This document shows, piece after piece, positions 57,846 to 64,000 of a DNA stretch of 64,000 nt (positions are counted from its first letter, which is position 1; every line of letters starts with the position of its first letter). The stretch covers positions 1,860,001 to 1,924,000 of the forward strand of contig NZ_CP059060.1 in assembly GCF_014217875.1 (NCBI RefSeq), read 5' to 3'. Source of the stretch: Synechococcus sp. LTW-R (GTDB lineage Bacteria; Cyanobacteriota; Cyanobacteriia; PCC-6307; Cyanobiaceae). The notes beneath the pieces are model-generated. The model was not told the DNA's origin. It searched no databases and saw nothing but the letters and a program-made list of their open reading frames with translations. The position numbers and the translations under genes are program-made.

Positions 57846-59027
57846 CTAGATCACCTGGATCTTGCCGGCGGCCTGATCCGCTTTTTGGCGGGCGTCGTCC
57901 AGGTCGGCGCCGCGGGCCAGGGCGACCCCCAGCCGCCGGTAGGGGCGGGCGTCGGGTTTGCCGAAGAGGAGCACCTGCACATCGGTTTCGGCCAGGGCCT
58001 CCTCCAGGCCGCTGAACGCCACGCTCTCGCTTTGGCGCTCGGCCAGGATCACGCGACTCGCGGCCGCTCCCTCGGAGCGGATCTCGGGGATGGGCAGCCC
58101 CAGGACGGCCCGGAGGTGCAGCTCGAACTCACTCAGGTTCTGCCCCGCCAGGGTGACCAGGCCGGTGTCATGGGGCCGTGGCGAGAGCTCGGAGAAGACC
58201 ACTTCACTGCTGCCATCGGGGCGGCGGCAGACGAAAAACTCCACGCCAAAGATCCCGGCGCCGCCGAGGTTGTCCGTGACCTCGCGAGCCATGGTTTGTG
58301 CGGCGGCCAGCTGCTCCCACTCCAGTTGGGCGGGTTGCCAGCTGCACTGGTAATCACCCCGCTCTTGGATGTGACCGATGGGCGGGCAGAACAACGTTGG
58401 CCCGTTCCACTGTTTGACGGTCAGGAGGGTGATCTCCTGCTCAAAGTGCAGGAACTCCTCGACGATCACCCGGGCTCCGCTGCCTCGGGCTCCAGCCATG
58501 GCGGCCTCCCAAGCGGCGGCAATGCCCTCCGGCCCGTCCACCACGCTCTGCCCCTTGCCCGAGGAGCTCATCACGGGTTTCACCACCACGGGCCAACCCA
58601 GGGGAGCGGCGGCCTGGGCCAATTCCTCCGCGCTGCTCGCGTAGGCGAACTTGGCGGTGCGCAGCCCGAGATCTGTGGCGGCGAGGTCGCGGATGCGGTC
58701 CCGGTTCATGGTCACGGCCGTGGCCCGGGCCGTGGGAATCACGGTGGTGCCTTCCGCCTCCAGCTCCGCCAGGGCATCGACGGCGAGGGCTTCAATTTCA
58801 GGGATCAAGACGTCCGGCTGGTGCTGGCGCACCACTGCCTTGAGGGCCTCTGGGTCGGTCATCGGCACGACCTCGGCTACGTCCGCGACCTGCATGGCCG
58901 GAGCTCCGGCGTAGCGATCCACCGCGATCACCCGGCACCCCAGGCGCTGGGCCGCGATGGCGACCTCCTTGCCCAATTCACCGCTGCCCAGGAGCATCAG
59001 GGTGCGGGGGAAGTTGGTGCTGGCCAT
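57846..59027 (-). CDS. purT: formate-dependent phosphoribosylglycinamide formyltransferase
   Basis: A 393-residue ATP-grasp enzyme that formylates GAR with formate, the folate-free alternative to PurN in purine synthesis. The Rossmann-like LLGSGELGKEVAIAAQRLG (12-30), PEIEALA, VVKPVMSSSGKGQS for the ATP-grasp lid and FSELSPRPHDTG near residue 290 are family hallmarks. Start ATG 59027. A small gene is divergent 32 bases away. Confidence 0.96.
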   Translation of the reverse strand: MASTNFPRTLMLLGSGELGKEVAIAAQRLGCRVIAVDRYAGAPAMQVADVAEVVPMTDPEALKAVVRQHQPDVLIPEIEALAVDALAELEAEGTTVIPTARATAVTMNRDRIRDLAATDLGLRTAKFAYASSAEELAQAAAPLGWPVVVKPVMSSSGKGQSVVDGPEGIAAAWEAAMAGARGSGARVIVEEFLHFEQEITLLTVKQWNGPTLFCPPIGHIQERGDYQCSWQPAQLEWEQLAAAQTMAREVTDNLGGAGIFGVEFFVCRRPDGSSEVVFSELSPRPHDTGLVTLAGQNLSEFELHLRAVLGLPIPEIRSEGAAASRVILAERQSESVAFSGLEEALAETDVQVLLFGKPDARPYRRLGVALARGADLDDARQKADQAAGKIQVI

Positions 59028-59059
59028 GGCCGCCGCGGAGACGAGAGACTTGCGCGATC

Positions 59060-59248
59060 TTGCATCGCCGCGTGCCCGTGCTGTTGTTCGCCCCGTTCGC
59101 TTACGCCACTGCTGGTGATGCAGCGGATGGTCTGCTCAATGGTCTGAGCATTGAGGACCTGCAGCGCTGGACCTTGATCTATCTGGGGATTTCGGCGCTG
59201 GCCTTCGTCCTGGTCTGGCTGATTGGTTATCTGCGCCGCGCGGGCTGA
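59060..59248 (+). CDS. small membrane protein
   Basis: Up to 62 residues from TTG 59060; GTG 59072 gives 58 residues. A hydrophobic N-terminus ending PFAYATAGDA could be a signal, then GLLNGLSIEDLQRW, then a transmembrane helix (LIYLGISALAFVLVWLIGYL) and RRAG. It reads like a genuine small membrane protein. The role is unknown. It ends 4 bases from the convergent gene below. Confidence 0.62.
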   Translation: MHRRVPVLLFAPFAYATAGDAADGLLNGLSIEDLQRWTLIYLGISALAFVLVWLIGYLRRAG

Positions 59249-59252
59249 GCGC

Positions 59253-59495
59253 TTAGTCCGGGTCGATCAGGTTCAGTTGCCGCACCGGGGACTGTTCATC
59301 GATGAAGCCATAGGCGGCAAAGACGCCGGCATCGCTGTGGGTGATGTGTTGACCATCGCTATGGCGCTCGAGCACAAACCCCTCGGCGGCCATGCGCCGC
59401 ATCAGGGCGGCGGCTTCTTCAAAGCGGGCTGCCATCGCCTCGAGGCTGGCGCAGTCGCCCGTGAGCCCCGTTTCCTTCCAGGTGAAGTAGGCCAT
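59253..59495 (-). CDS. small hypothetical protein
   Basis: An 80-residue protein from ATG 59495. An aromatic start (AYFTWKETG) is followed by an amphipathic helix (LEAMAARFEEAAALMRRMAAEGF) and a polar C-terminus with YGFIDEQSPVRQLNLIDPD. Codon use matches the GC-rich chromosome to the left. It is the last such gene before the sequence changes character. Function unknown. Confidence 0.65.
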   Translation of the reverse strand: MAYFTWKETGLTGDCASLEAMAARFEEAAALMRRMAAEGFVLERHSDGQHITHSDAGVFAAYGFIDEQSPVRQLNLIDPD

Positions 59496-59558
59496 TATTG
59501 AAATACTCCGCAATAAGCGTAGTGACTGGAAGGAGTTTGAGGAATTTAGGTTCGGCTG

Positions 59559-59595
59559 AAAACAGTTGGTATGTGGTTGGTATGCCGACTGTTTT
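59559..59595. repeat. inverted repeat with possible terminator function
   Basis: AAAACAGTTGG pairs with CCGACTGTTTT (one T-G wobble), giving an 11-bp stem with a 15-base loop that contains TGGTATG twice. Five T end the plus strand copy (59592-59596). It may stop transcripts entering from the left or serve as a binding dyad. It is part of a gap 59496-59814 in which I see no convincing gene. Confidence 0.45.
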
Positions 59596-59814
59596 TGGCC
59601 TGATCCCTCACTGCTTCAAACATGGCATGGTCCGGTTGCGTGAAACAGATCGCGGTTGGCAGCTGGTCGCCAGCTGAAATCGTTTGATTCTTGTTAGGTC
59701 TTCCCACACCAGCTCCGCTGCAGCAGGTCTCAGTGACGGTGGAGAGGTGTCGCTCTGGAGGCTCCTGGTGCTTGGCCTCTGGCGCTGTTACGCAGGGGTA
59801 GCTGCCTGGCACTG

Positions 59815-60030
59815 ATGCCATTCACACGCATCGCGCACACGGCGAAGGGTTCAACGATTGATGCTTTGGACGGCAACTGCTTCAGGGTCTGCGACTCCCA
59901 GGGTCACTGCCAAACCGTCCAAGGACTGTGGAACGCAGAGGAGGTCATCAGGCGCAGTGAAACAAGCTCCACCAGGAACCGTGCCTGCTTACTGCCCAAG
60001 CCGATCAGGCGACCGGTTGGAGAGTGGTGA
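59815..60030 (+). CDS. small hypothetical protein
   Basis: A 71-residue frame from ATG 59815. The first 45 residues (ALDGNCFRVCDSQGHCQTVQGLWNAEE, in part) read like a compact Cys-containing domain with three Cys; the last 25 look less ordered, so the frame may have been altered at its end. No Shine-Dalgarno site is seen. No family known. Confidence 0.45.
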   Translation: MPFTRIAHTAKGSTIDALDGNCFRVCDSQGHCQTVQGLWNAEEVIRRSETSSTRNRACLLPKPIRRPVGEW

Positions 60031-60257
60031 GCTGGTTGCCTCGTGTTCTCTGATGCGACCGCTCTTGCCGCGGAAATAAAAGAATCCTGAGCACAACTAC
60101 CGATGCTCTTCAGGATTGAGGTCGGCCATGACTGCTTCGGTGCGCAGTCCACGAGCTTGAGCAGGTTCTTACCGCCTCGCTTGTCCTAGAGGCTGCGCGA
60201 CCAACCCTTGCAATTCATCCCCGACAGGCCTAAGCCAGGGGTAATCGCTTAGTTGGT

Positions 60258-60431
60258 ATGCCTGTCGTTCTGACGAAGTGCGCTTGCCCCAAATGCAAAT
60301 GCGAGGTGCCTGAGGTTGGAGGTGTTCAGCGCAACGGCCTCAGCTACTGCTCGGAAGCCTGTGCTTCAGGGCATCCAAACAACGAGCCTTGTCATCCGAC
60401 CGGCGCTTGCGGATGCGATTGCGGCGGATAG
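60258..60431 (+). CDS. smtA: SmtA-type bacterial metallothionein
   Basis: A 57-residue protein from ATG 60258. It has ten Cys (8, 10, 13, 15, 31, 35, 46, 51, 53, 55) and two His in the spacing of cyanobacterial SmtA: an N-terminal CxCxxCxC, then RNGLSYCSEACASGH (near 25-39), which is the zinc-finger-like core, and a CHPTGACGCDCGG tail. SmtA buffers zinc and other soft metals in a Zn4 cluster. The tail has one more Cys than the nine of the Synechococcus PCC 7942 protein as I recall it. In that organism smtB, a repressor, is divergent and adjacent; no smtB or clear 12-2-12 operator is visible here. Confidence 0.87.
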   Translation: MPVVLTKCACPKCKCEVPEVGGVQRNGLSYCSEACASGHPNNEPCHPTGACGCDCGG

Positions 60432-60654
60432 CACTTGCCATAGGGCAGTGCGCTCATCATTTCCCTGAGCAAGTAGCCGCATCTCAGGCGCTGAGCGGCA
60501 TTTGAGCGCCCGTTGGTATGGATTGGAGGCGCTGCTGGTATGCACACCTCACCAGCTGCCTCAACCCGTCCTGCGGCGGTCCTCAGACCCACACAAAAAG
60601 TTCAGCTGGCTACAAACGGCACATCACCGCTGGAACGGCTGCCGTATCATCTCC

Positions 60655-60804
60655 TCACGACCTTGGGTCGGACTTCGGGAGGGTGAAGGGGTCTTCAACA
60701 CCCCTTCTTTTTTTGTCTGCCTGAGTGCTGCTGGGTTGCATCAGCAGACGCTGCTGCCATTCCTGCTCCAGCTGGTCCAAGCGGGTGAGCATGGCTGGGT
60801 TCAT
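60655..60804 (-). CDS. possible 49-residue small protein
   Basis: ATG 60804 to TGA 60655. The frame reads MNPAMLTRLDQLEQEWQQRL, a heptad-like helix, then KKRRGVEDPFTLPKS. Third positions are rich in G and C, as expected for coding sequence of this genome. It has no Shine-Dalgarno site and is antisense to a terminator-like hairpin at 60685-60714, so the two readings compete. Confidence 0.4.
   Translation of the reverse strand: MNPAMLTRLDQLEQEWQQRLLMQPSSTQADKKRRGVEDPFTLPKSDPRS
60685..60714 (+). terminator. Rho-independent terminator-like hairpin
   Basis: GAAGGGGT and ACCCCTTC form a perfect 8-bp stem with a 7-base loop, then seven T (60708-60714). No recognised gene ends just before it on the plus strand; smtA ends 254 bases upstream. 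It could end an smtA transcript or an unannotated small RNA. Confidence 0.55.
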
Positions 60805-61005
60805 TGGAAGGTCGCCCAGTGACTGGCTAACGCTGGCACCAGCTGTAGTGGTGCCGCCAACTTATGCCAGCAAACCGACACCCCCTATGGGGTAACTGGA
60901 GTCCTTGTGGGTACGTGAAGTGGGTTCGGAAATTTTCCCCGAGACGCGCCCACGCCCATGCAGAAGCATTGGTTAATGTTTCTTAACACTTGCTGATCGC
61001 GTCTG
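60805..61005. other. intergenic region upstream of the DUF2973-like gene
   Basis: No gene is seen. It contains the GTTAA-N6-TTAAC inverted repeat (listed separately) and a few short GC dyads such as CCCCTATGGGG near 60882. Together with 60432-60654, which is also empty of convincing genes, it makes a long sparse stretch. Confidence 0.4.
60972..60987. promoter_or_regulatory. inverted repeat GTTAA-N6-TTAAC
   Basis: A 5-6-5 dyad 19 bases before the ATG of the DUF2973-like gene, in an AT-rich patch. It may be a regulator site or overlap the promoter. Confidence 0.4.
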
Positions 61006-61248
61006 ATGCTGGGGTCTCTCTTCCCTCTCGCTTACTCAGCAATTGCCGTCGTTCTGCTGGTTCAAGCCTTCCGAATGATGCGCCTTGTAGGCGGTTCGGC
61101 TGCTTCATCCGCGGGTCGCCAAGCCGACCGCACAGGCTTACGGACGGTGCACCCAGAGCTTTTGAACGAACACGGTGAAGTCACTACAGAGGAGTTGTGG
61201 GCAGTGAGCTTCAGCGAGCTTAAAAGCGCGACTTCGCATGAGAGCTGA
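61006..61248 (+). CDS. DUF2973-like small membrane protein
   Basis: An 80-residue protein. An N-terminal membrane helix (LFPLAYSAIAVVLLVQAFRMM) is followed by a polar region with VHPELLNEHGEVTTEELWAVSFS. The order hydrophobic helix, then HPE-LL-x-HGEVT-x-E-LW resembles DUF2973 proteins of cyanobacteria, whose function is unknown. Start ATG 61006. The next gene follows after 2 bases. Confidence 0.7.
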   Translation: MLGSLFPLAYSAIAVVLLVQAFRMMRLVGGSAASSAGRQADRTGLRTVHPELLNEHGEVTTEELWAVSFSELKSATSHES

Positions 61249-61250
61249 GC

Positions 61251-61457
61251 ATGACGATTGACTCTCGATGCAAAGAGCAGAGGAATGTTGCGGACATGAT
61301 GCTGATGAACTTCAAGAACACAGCACCAGGTTCTAAGGAACAAGTCCAAGCCTTAAACACCTTGAGCTTCCTGCTCGGCATGTGGGGTGACTTCTTAGAG
61401 GAAGAGGAGCGCCGGATGAAACTTGCTTCTATGCTCAAGTCCACGTCATCATTCTAA
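61251..61457 (+). CDS. small hypothetical protein
   Basis: A 68-residue protein from ATG 61251, 2 bases after the previous stop, so probably co-translated with it. It is helical: NVADMMLMNFKNTAPGSKEQVQ, then LNTLSFLLGMWGDFLEEEERRM. Gly-Met-Trp-Gly-Asp in the middle is unusual. No family recognised. The codon use is more AT-rich than the genes to the left. Confidence 0.6.
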   Translation: MTIDSRCKEQRNVADMMLMNFKNTAPGSKEQVQALNTLSFLLGMWGDFLEEEERRMKLASMLKSTSSF

Positions 61458-61607
61458 GGGAAAGATCTTACACTCTTTGACTAAGTGATAACGATCTAAC
61501 GGGATTCAGCCAAAGATAAATCTGAGAACATCGATCCGTAACAATGTGAGTCGTTCATCCACGGCTCCGTGACGTTGACGCCATCATCTCGTTAAGACAA
61601 AAGGCCA

Positions 61608-62387
61608 ATGCAGAACATCACTCCTGGAAATACTGAAAATGGCCTGTCGCTTGCAGTTATCGGCATTTTCGTAGCGGCAATTCTGTTGCTTGGCTCCGTC
61701 TTTGTCGTTCCCGCAGGTCAAGTTGCCGTAATCACTACCCTCGGGAAGGTCAGCAGCCAGCCAAGACTTCCAGGCCTTAATATTAAAATCCCCTTTATCC
61801 AGACAACTCATCTCTTTAATGTGCGGACCCAGGTGAAGCCTGAGGCCTTTTCAACGCTCACAAAGGACTTACAGGTCATTGAAGCGACAGCTACGATTAA
61901 ATATGCAGTTAAGACAGAGGAAGCGCCAAGGATCTATAGCACAATTTCAATCGGCGACGATGGCATTTACTCTCGAATTATTCAGCCGTCTCTACTTAAG
62001 GCCCTGAAGTCTGTATTCTCTAAGTACGAGCTTGTTGAGATAGCGACTGACTGGAATACAATTTCCTCCATTGTCGAAGACAGTATCGCTAAAGAGCTCC
62101 AGAAGTTTGATTACGTATCTGTCAAAGGCCTCGATCTAACTGGCTTAAAGATTGCCGAAGAGTATCGTTCAGCAATTGAGCAAAAACAAATCGCTGAGCA
62201 GCAACTTCTTCGCGCTGAGACTGAAGTGAAGATTGCGGAGCAAGAAGCCATCAAATTCGAGACCCTCAACAAGGGGCTTAACGAAAAGGTGCTTTACAAG
62301 CTGTTCCTCGATAAATGGGACGGGCAAACCCAGGTTGTCCCTGGGATTGGCTCAGGTACTCCGCCTGTGATTGTTGGTCGTAGCTGA
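61608..62387 (+). CDS. SPFH/band 7 (prohibitin-like) membrane protein
   Basis: A 259-residue protein. One N-terminal transmembrane helix (about 13-36, LAVIGIFVAAILLLGSVFVV) is followed by the SPFH domain: VPAGQVAVITTLGKVSSQPRLPGLNIKIPFI, then KDLQVIEATATIKYAV. A coiled coil covers about 185-235 (EQKQIAEQQLLRAETEVKIAEQEAIK). The closest family is prohibitin/HflC-like, which form large ring or cage assemblies on membranes and often regulate AAA proteases. Its codon use is AT-rich compared with the core genes. It is preceded by 150 bases without a gene and ends with a 94-base convergent overlap with the last gene of the small leftward operon. Confidence 0.88.
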   Translation: MQNITPGNTENGLSLAVIGIFVAAILLLGSVFVVPAGQVAVITTLGKVSSQPRLPGLNIKIPFIQTTHLFNVRTQVKPEAFSTLTKDLQVIEATATIKYAVKTEEAPRIYSTISIGDDGIYSRIIQPSLLKALKSVFSKYELVEIATDWNTISSIVEDSIAKELQKFDYVSVKGLDLTGLKIAEEYRSAIEQKQIAEQQLLRAETEVKIAEQEAIKFETLNKGLNEKVLYKLFLDKWDGQTQVVPGIGSGTPPVIVGRS

Positions 62388-62602
62388 TCCTGGCTCCGTC
62401 CAAATCTCGATGGCGCCTTCCGAATCCTGTCCAAGCTTTTCCGAACCTCATCCATCTGCCGCTGAACCTCCTGAGCCTGTGCGTTCTCCTGCTTAAATCT
62501 TGTGATCAGCTGGTCCTTTTCCTCAAGGGTTGGTGCTCTTCGTAGTTGTTGAAGTTGGTGGTTGTTGAATTGGGAGAGTAGTGATGGTGATTGGTTGTTC
62601 AT
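62294..62602 (-). CDS. hypothetical protein, fourth gene of leftward operon
   Basis: A 102-residue protein from ATG 62602, 8 bases after the previous stop. An Asn/Gln-rich start is followed by a long charged helix (EEKDQLITRFKQENAQAQEVQRQMDEVRKSLDRIRK) likely to be a coiled coil. The last 30 residues overlap the 3' end of the SPFH gene on the other strand. No family recognised. The operon position is the main support for it. Confidence 0.6.
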   Translation of the reverse strand: MNNQSPSLLSQFNNHQLQQLRRAPTLEEKDQLITRFKQENAQAQEVQRQMDEVRKSLDRIRKAPSRFGRSQDQLRPTITGGVPEPIPGTTWVCPSHLSRNSL

Positions 62603-62610
62603 TTGGCTGA

Positions 62611-62772
62611 TCAATGGTTTGCGGTTGTTGATTGGTTGAATTCAAGTTCAAGTTGAATGGGATCGGTTCGAGTCGGTGAGGTTTGTGGTTCTTCGACCCA
62701 TCCAACGTGTATGCCACCGTTCTTGCTGATGAGTGTGAGTCGTTGGTTTGGAGCTGTTGTGTGGTTGTCCAT
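62611..62772 (-). CDS. small hypothetical protein, third gene of leftward operon
   Basis: A 53-residue protein from ATG 62772. Its beginning, NQRLTLISKNGGIHVGWVEEP, looks like a beta-rich small fold, and the tail is DPIQLELEF. AAGAAG lies 8 bases before the start and is a fair ribosome site. It begins 5 bases after the stop of the 55-residue gene and ends 8 bases before the next start. A competing frame (62523-62717) is low-complexity and is not preferred. Confidence 0.55.
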   Translation of the reverse strand: MDNHTTAPNQRLTLISKNGGIHVGWVEEPQTSPTRTDPIQLELEFNQSTTANH

Positions 62773-62777
62773 TGTGT

Positions 62778-62945
62778 TCACTTCTTAATGTCGATAATCC
62801 ACTCGGCTGCCATTGACCTGGCGTCTTTTGCCTGTCCGAAAATCAGCAGAGTGTCGATGCGTTCTTTGGCTGATCCTGAAATCTGCCCAAGCTTCCAGTA
62901 GCGGATGTGTGGAAGCTGGTTTGAAGCTTGGTTCTTTTTGTTCAT
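62778..62945 (-). CDS. small hypothetical protein, second gene of leftward operon
   Basis: A 55-residue basic protein from ATG 62945. The ATG overlaps the stop of the 276-residue gene (ATGA), a sign of translational coupling. The sequence KLGQISGSAKERIDTLLIFGQAKDARSMAAEW looks helical and could bind nucleic acid or a partner, but no motif proves it. Confidence 0.6.
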   Translation of the reverse strand: MNKKNQASNQLPHIRYWKLGQISGSAKERIDTLLIFGQAKDARSMAAEWIIDIKK

Positions 62946-63772
62946 GCGTATGTGTGAGATGCGTATTTCCATTGATCTAGGCATTCGCTGATGTAGCTCA
63001 GGGTGTACTCAATCGTGTTGAGAGACTCCATCGCCTCATGGTCATGTTGGATAGATGACCAGTTGATTGTTTGCGCCAGCAGAACAAATTGCTCTATTAG
63101 GTCCGTTGTGCTTGGTTCATCGGTGTCCTCTGCTGCTTGGAGTGCAGATAGCTGTTTGGAGGTTGTCTCCAGACTGCTGTTGTCTTCTTCTACCACTTCT
63201 ATACACTTTGGAAAGACCTGCCTGATCTCTGCCATCCGTTTCACCGACATAGGCAGTTGACCTGCACTGAAGTGAAAGTCTCTGTAGCTGACTTCTTTTT
63301 TGACGGCAGCGAAACCCTCGTCAGACATTCGACTCAACTCATAAATATGAGATGGAGTAAGGGTGTCGAACCACTTCTGCTCTTCTTTATCTGTATGTCT
63401 GCTGGTCAGCCAATCAGCGGTTGCAACGAGCTTGTGCGCGTTGTTGCGCTTGAACCCGACCGCTTCGACCATTTGCTGAACCTGTTTTCGTAACCGCTTA
63501 GACCGCCATCCGTATTGGTTGTCATTGTCGAAGCGGTGATGCTTGTCCAGGTATTTAGCTTCATTGAAGACAGCGATAGCTAGTCGAAGACCGGCGGACG
63601 CTGCATTTCTCTGGAGGATTGCTGTTTCAGCTGCAAACTTAAGGAGTTCTTGTGCTGTCTGTTCTCCAATCTCTGCCAGTATTCGGTTCAGGCTGGGACT
63701 CATTCGTTGGTCTGGCGTCCCATCGCTATCTACTGGCGCTATTAAGTGGCTTAGGTTGATTTGTGTTGGCAT
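62942..63772 (-). CDS. hypothetical protein with possible helix-turn-helix, first gene of leftward operon
   Basis: A 276-residue protein from ATG 63772; a start five codons upstream is possible. Residues about 25-70 are helical and Ala/Glu/Gln-rich. RSKRLRKQVQQMVEAVGFKR followed by NNAHKLVATADWL (about 90-125) has the look of a helix-turn-helix, faintly like DUF3102-type phage or plasmid proteins. The C-terminal third is acidic. It heads a tight four-gene set and stands 8 bases from a perfect 14-bp palindrome, which suggests self-regulation. No function is assigned. Confidence 0.75.
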   Translation of the reverse strand: MPTQINLSHLIAPVDSDGTPDQRMSPSLNRILAEIGEQTAQELLKFAAETAILQRNAASAGLRLAIAVFNEAKYLDKHHRFDNDNQYGWRSKRLRKQVQQMVEAVGFKRNNAHKLVATADWLTSRHTDKEEQKWFDTLTPSHIYELSRMSDEGFAAVKKEVSYRDFHFSAGQLPMSVKRMAEIRQVFPKCIEVVEEDNSSLETTSKQLSALQAAEDTDEPSTTDLIEQFVLLAQTINWSSIQHDHEAMESLNTIEYTLSYISECLDQWKYASHTYA

Positions 63773-63780
63773 ACGAAAAC

Positions 63781-63794
63781 TCCACACGTGTGGA
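63781..63794. promoter_or_regulatory. 14-bp perfect palindrome, candidate operator
   Basis: TCCACACGTGTGGA reads the same on both strands and lies 8 bases upstream of the ATG of the leftward operon's first gene. An 8-bp palindrome GTGATCAC (63808-63815) stands a little further out. The placement between start codon and the AT-rich TAATAA-like patch is where a repressor site would be. Confidence 0.6.
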
Positions 63795-63976
63795 TTATTT
63801 GTTGATTGTGATCACCACCTGCTGGTTTCTTGTCCTGGTAAATGGTGTGTTTGGTATTCATTTGCAAGTACCCTTCCAGATATTGCGGGTGGTTTTAACG
63901 TCTTGAGCCTGATGCAGCAGTTTGTCCTGTATAAGTCAGTGGTTGCCCTCTGTAAGGGTGTGATGTCCTGCTTATA

Positions 63977-63999
63977 AGGGACGGATCGCCTTCGTCCCT
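63977..63999 (+). terminator. hairpin at window edge, possible terminator
   Basis: AGGGACG pairs with CGTCCCT, extended by one A-T and one wobble pair, around a short loop. The window ends before any T-run could be seen. The stretch 63795-63976 has no credible gene. Confidence 0.35.
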
Positions 64000-64000
64000 G

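Larger units (their letters stand above)
59496..64000. other. putative accessory island, AT-richer and gene-sparse
   Basis: From about 59.5 kb to the window end, intergenic spaces are longer, base composition is visibly lower in GC (clearest from 61.45 kb on), and genes are mostly small and unrecognised. No integrase, transposase or tRNA attachment site is visible in the window, so the left boundary is approximate and the right boundary lies outside. Confidence 0.5.

Noticed and set aside
59546-59821. 91-residue minus-strand frame
   Set aside because: No ribosome site or family resemblance, and it runs through the inverted repeat at 59559-59595.
60648-60660. Yfr1 small RNA motif
   Set aside because: Only CTCCTCAC is shared, without the flanking stems and the full ACTCCTCACAC motif.
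60502-60822. 106-residue plus-strand frame
   Set aside because: It reads through the terminator hairpin and its T-run, and its composition is not protein-like.
62523-62717. 64-residue Thr/Gln/Pro-rich minus-strand frame
   Set aside because: It is low complexity and in conflict with the better-placed 53- and 102-residue frames.
63543-63977. 144-residue plus-strand frame at the right end
   Set aside because: It is antisense to the 276-residue gene and lacks codon bias or domain signs.

Overview
The window is a stretch of a GC-rich picocyanobacterial chromosome of the Synechococcus/Cyanobium type. The evidence is the gene content: sulfolipid synthesis (SqdB/SqdX), a Psb34-like photosystem II assembly protein, Ycf23- and Ycf37-like proteins, a CYP38-type lumenal cyclophilin, plant-type Gap2 GAPDH, cyanobacterial sucrose-phosphate synthase, a CbiD for cobalamin, and many small proteins typical of picocyanobacteria. 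No rRNA, CRISPR array, transposase, integrase or prophage structural gene is visible. One tRNA is present, tRNA-Gly(CCC).

Layout. 0-6.6 kb: end of a methyltransferase-like gene, dusA, a BaiN-type flavoprotein, and a type IV pilus motor operon read leftward (pilB-pilT-pilC). pilB carries an in-frame TAA in an otherwise uninterrupted frame. 6.7-9.8 kb: grpE-dnaJ, a TusA-like protein and rsgA. 9.7-12.5 kb: ebfC, murB, murC. 12.6-18.1 kb: gap2, thiL, cyclophilin, efp, accB, pdxA. 18.1-23.8 kb: an SDR protein, an HNH nuclease divergent from a SNF2 helicase, and secreted or small hypotheticals. 23.8-28 kb: tRNA-Gly, an alanine-glyoxylate-type aminotransferase, cbiD, guaA. 28-34.3 kb: two conserved hypotheticals, PBP2, sqdX-sqdB, the Psb34-like gene, thiG. 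34.4-39 kb: Ycf37-like TPR protein, L20, L35, SpoIID-like protein, GT2. 39-45.2 kb: a leftward series dnaX, LRAT-like gene, clpX, clpP, tig; clpX, clpP and trigger factor form the familiar protein quality-control cluster. 45.6-49.7 kb: asd-dapA-rnj for lysine/peptidoglycan precursors and RNA decay. 49.7-59.5 kb: tilS, ycf23, uvrB, spsA, an LCP protein, purT.

From about 59.5 kb to the right end the sequence changes. Base composition becomes visibly more AT-rich, especially after 61.4 kb, intergenic spaces lengthen, and most genes are small or unrecognised. This part holds a SmtA-type metallothionein, a DUF2973-like pair, an SPFH/band 7 membrane protein, and a compact leftward four-gene set (276, 55, 53 and 102 residues). 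That set has near-zero spacing and a perfect 14-bp palindrome just upstream of its first start codon. It is the best candidate here for something undescribed.

Limits: functions come from reading motifs by eye; no database search was run. Many starts are TTG or GTG and are uncertain where noted.
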